Origin: Litsea cubeba
Lineage: Eukaryota; Streptophyta; Magnoliopsida; Laurales; Lauraceae
Length of the DNA: 64,000 nt
Assembly (NCBI GenBank): GCA_012931725.1
Contig: WHSA01001063.1
Span: forward strand, 126,501 to 190,500
Direction of reading: 5' to 3'
Position numbers and translations under genes: made by a program
Shown here: positions 62,101 to 64,000 of the stretch, piece after piece
How positions within the stretch are numbered: the stretch's first letter is position 1
How the letters are laid out: each line of letters begins with the position of its first letter
Notes under the pieces: model-generated
What the model saw: only the letters and a program-made list of their open reading frames with translations
The model's database searches: none
What the model was told of the DNA's origin: nothing

Positions 62101-64000
62101 AGGATCAAAATGAAATTGGTTTTGGTGCCATGAGTGCCCTCTAAAAGAGGGGGTACATTTAAATTCTGTTTATAACTTTCATCAGGGCCCATTAAGTGCT
62201 TAAGGGCCCATTAAGTGCCCACTTAAATGAAATAAATCAAGGGCAGGGTTTCGTGCCCTATTTCTTTTCCTAAAACGAAGTCGACAAAAATCGAGAAAAG
62301 CGGGAGAAGGGAGAGGAAAAGGAGAAGAAGAAGAATAAGGAGCTGCGCTGCTGCATGCATCAGGTATGTCTTCTGCTGCTCTGCAACTCATCTTTTTATT
62401 TTTTATTTTTTTTATCCTTTCTTCCTATGTCTATCTCTTTTTTTTTCCTTTTTCTGTTGTTTGTTCAAACTGTGATTAAGTGGAGCAAATGAGAAGAGAG
62501 GGGGAGGGAGAGGGGGTTTTAACCCAGACCGCAATGTAGCTACCGCTACGGCAATGTATCAGTCGTAGCGACCGCTACGGGTGCGATACCCGATTTTTCC
62601 ATTGTAGCGTGGCGGCCACTGCTGCCACGGCCGATATATCGGTGTAGCGGCCGATATTTTCATCCATGCTCGCTACACCCTCTTGAATTGGCACTCAACC
62701 AACTTTACAGGCAACAACCCATGTACTTAAATGATCACCTCGGTGATGTCGCCTAGGCGACTATCACGGGCTACAGCCCTGTGATCTCTTTCTCCCTAAC
62801 CCCACCCCCTTTGAATTGATCACTTCCATGCCCTTGATTTAAAGTGTATCAATTTATTTTTGGCTTTTGGATCCTAAGGTGACTATAGGTTGAATAAGTG
62901 TTGAATTATTGATGCAGAGCTTCTATGGGTTTGGCAGATTATTGGATGATGCAGAACTATTGTTCGAATTGATTGAGGTGCTTGAGGCTGTTAGATGTGG
63001 TTGTGCCTGCTTGTAACTGAGGGTGGCTTCTCTGTGTGCATGCATGTACGTGTCCTTGAATATCTGAACTAACAAACTACAAAACTTGAAGGTAGATTAG
63101 ATTTTTTACGTCAAAATGACACGGGTGTATGAATATCAAAAATTCAAGTAGTCTGGAACTTGCAATTGGGTGCATTAATATGAAATTAATGGAAAAGGCT
63201 TTGTTATCTGCATCTCGTCCTATTTACATATTTGTTTTCGTATACTTTTCTTTTTTGTCGTCTCTGTATTCCGTTGCCTGTTACTATCAGCTGAGCATTT
63301 ACTTTGGTGTTGCTAGGAATGGACTCATGTTTTTCAGCAACTGAAGAATTTTCTTTTGCTTTGCCAGAACCGGCATCTGGTCCTTTAACCTCTACACACT
63401 CTACAGAGGTACTCTATGCTTCGTAATGTCTCATGACCTCTGATTTGATTCAACATTTTTATATGTCTATACACGTTTCAGGGCATTTCAACAATACCAT
63501 GTAGTGTTTCGTCAACTTCATCTTGTTCAGCAGCCAGTGAATACGAGCTCATGTCCAAGACATACATGGCTTCACATCGCAACTTCTCAGGTTGTCATTC
63601 TTTCATGTCTAAGCCTGTTCACCCTCTGCTATTTCCAGACCAAACTTTAGAGAGAGAAGCGAAGGTGCCAGTTTCCTCTCCTAATCCAAACAAGAAACTG
63701 ACGCATGTGGGTGACAGCACTCTGCATTCTGATTCTAAATCTATTCGGATGCTCTCTGAGCTTCCGTCGAGTTCTGGCTTCTCAGATCTGGGTACCACTC
63801 AAAGAGAAGGGCTTCGGTGGAGTAGTGCTAGCAGCATTGATTTTACCGATGTTTCCGAACATCTGTATCAAGAAAGCATGGCCTTTTCTTGGAATCTTTC
63901 TGAAGGCTCCAAATGCGGGTTGTGTGAGAGATTACTATCTCAGAGATCGCCTTGGAGTTCTCTTCGTATTGTCAGGAGTGGAGATATGCCAGTAGCTGGA
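56112..64000 (+). CDS. RING-type zinc-finger protein (E3 ubiquitin ligase-like), 5' part
   Basis: Probable E3 ubiquitin ligase; substrate unknown. Exons 56112-56502, 63317-63408 and 63482 to the window end join in phase (Gly codon split over intron 1) and give 334 residues. It starts MGALCCVAARPYGSN, with an early Cys pair that could be lipidated. It has a long Ser-rich disordered region (EPYWQTNTSFSPPLSRRWD, FFSSPSDSFQIQQWTP). The third exon has MASHRNFSGCHSFMSKPVHP, GLRWSSASSIDFTDVSE and CGLCERLLSQRSPWSS, whose Cys306 and Cys309 begin the RING finger, cut off by the window end. The pattern matches a plant RING/U-box family I know from several species without a functional name. Intron 1 (6.8 kb) contains LINE, TRIM, SINE and hAT insertions. 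Confidence 0.82.
56503..57889 (+). other. RING gene intron 1, 5' part
   Basis: AT-rich, no recognised gene. Open frames such as 57554-57757 lack known motifs. Confidence 0.5.
57890..57990 (+). mobile_element. RTE LINE 3' tail fragment
   Basis: The frame reads WRNRFHIVEPNIVGTRL and is followed by (GAT)n, the usual 3' end of plant RTE elements. Only the last 100 bp or so are present. It faces a minus-strand RTE copy that starts 435 bp away. Confidence 0.6.
58646..59484 (+). mobile_element. TRIM-like miniature LTR retrotransposon with a solo LTR nested in its 5' LTR
   Basis: Direct repeats 58646-59229 (about 205 bp without the nested LTR) and 59275-59484 (210 bp) start TGTAA and end GTGGTGTGACA. 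Between them lie only 45 bp: a primer-site-like GGTATCAAAGTCGAGG right after the first repeat and a purine tract AATGGGGGAGAG right before the second. The flanks GTATG and ATATG are a near-match 5-bp TSD. This is the minimal TRIM layout. Confidence 0.7.
58766..59139. mobile_element. solo LTR
   Basis: 374 bp beginning TGATGGCGCAGCC and ending CCTGCATCA, flanked by a perfect 5-bp TSD CATCC (58761-58765 and 59140-59144). Its ends resemble those of the LTR element at 27300-30821 (TGGCGCAGCC and GCATCA). The other TRIM repeat shows the uninterrupted site. Confidence 0.85.
59841..60025 (+). mobile_element. tRNA-derived SINE (Au-like)
   Basis: A pol III A-box-like TTGGTGCAAGG near 59854 and a B-box-like AAGTTCGAGACC near 59900, then GAGGAGCC and GACCCTCCTAAGACCC segments of the kind seen in plant Au-type SINEs, and a T-rich end. 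The flanks TAGCTCTTTGC (59830-59840) and TAGCCTTTTGC (60026-60036) could be a TSD with two mismatches. Inserted in the RTE LINE. Confidence 0.55.
60201..61031 (+). other. RING intron 1 sequence
   Basis: No recognised gene. Contains a 23-bp poly-A run at 60391-60413 and a T/C-rich tract at 60822-60876. Confidence 0.5.
61032..61205 (+). repeat. tandem repeat, about 52 bp x 3.3
   Basis: The unit CATCTCAGCATTATCCCATA, then CACACACTTAACACATAATC, starts at 61032, 61083, 61135 and 61187 (last copy partial). High identity, no spacers. Confidence 0.9.
61322..62668. mobile_element. hAT-like non-autonomous element, 1,347 bp
   Basis: Termini CAAGGATAAAAATAGCGG and, reverse-complemented, CATGGATGAAAATATCGG. 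8-bp TSD CT(T/C)GCTAC (61314-61321 and 62669-62676, one mismatch). Sub-terminal arrays of GTAGCGG/CCGCTAC. The interior has a degenerate tandem repeat (61790-62215) and a leader-like A/G-rich stretch (62225-62370), but no recognised protein. Confidence 0.8.
61790..62215 (+). repeat. degenerate tandem repeat, about six units of 55-80 bp
   Basis: Units share CATTTAATTTTTATTTATA, CTTTCAAAGG and CCCATAAGTGCCCTCTAA with indels. Located inside the hAT-like element. Confidence 0.85.
62677..63316 (+). other. RING intron 1, 3' part
   Basis: No recognised gene or repeat. Ends in the TTGCTAG acceptor of exon 2. Confidence 0.5.

Overview
Plant nuclear DNA. The genes are split by GT-AG introns of up to 12 kb, the proteins are land-plant families, and most of the sequence is transposable-element (TE) derived. 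Microsatellites are frequent. A woody, early-diverging angiosperm or basal eudicot is a guess from intron size and TE load, not a demonstrated assignment.

Layout. 1-4332: last three exons of a plus-strand sugar-phosphate/nucleotide-sugar-type translocator (At3g17430/At1g48230 type); its 5' part lies before the window. 5572-5736: a 54-residue two-helix membrane protein. 8904-9112: two overlapping unrecognised short ORFs. 11750-13108: a decayed FAR1/MULE transposase. 15931-17430: a non-autonomous MULE with a 9-bp target-site duplication (TSD). 18024-24662: a complete PIF/Harbinger element with TAA TSD, an open three-exon DDE transposase and a Myb/SANT-like partner carrying one stop. 25581-49949: a polypyrimidine-tract-binding protein gene (PTB, three RRMs, 10 coding exons, 481 residues). 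56112-64000: the 5' part of a RING-type E3-ligase-like gene, cut by the window end in its RING finger.

PTB introns 2 (9.8 kb) and 5 (12.0 kb) and RING intron 1 (6.8 kb) are TE nests. They hold an LTR element with a PIF-like insertion in one LTR, L1 and RTE LINE fragments (one RTE inside an L1, 15-bp TSD), a Ty1/copia element with a hAT in its reverse transcriptase region, several hAT-like elements with 8-bp TSDs, and an RTE LINE containing a TRIM (itself containing a solo LTR) and a tRNA-type SINE.

The host genes look like independent housekeeping or regulatory genes. The functional link visible here is within the PIF element, whose transposase and Myb-like protein normally act together. No undescribed defence or metabolic system is apparent. 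The most unusual points are the CU microsatellite sitting on a splice donor, the PTB gene carried across about 22 kb of TE-filled intron, and several TE junctions resolved to the base.
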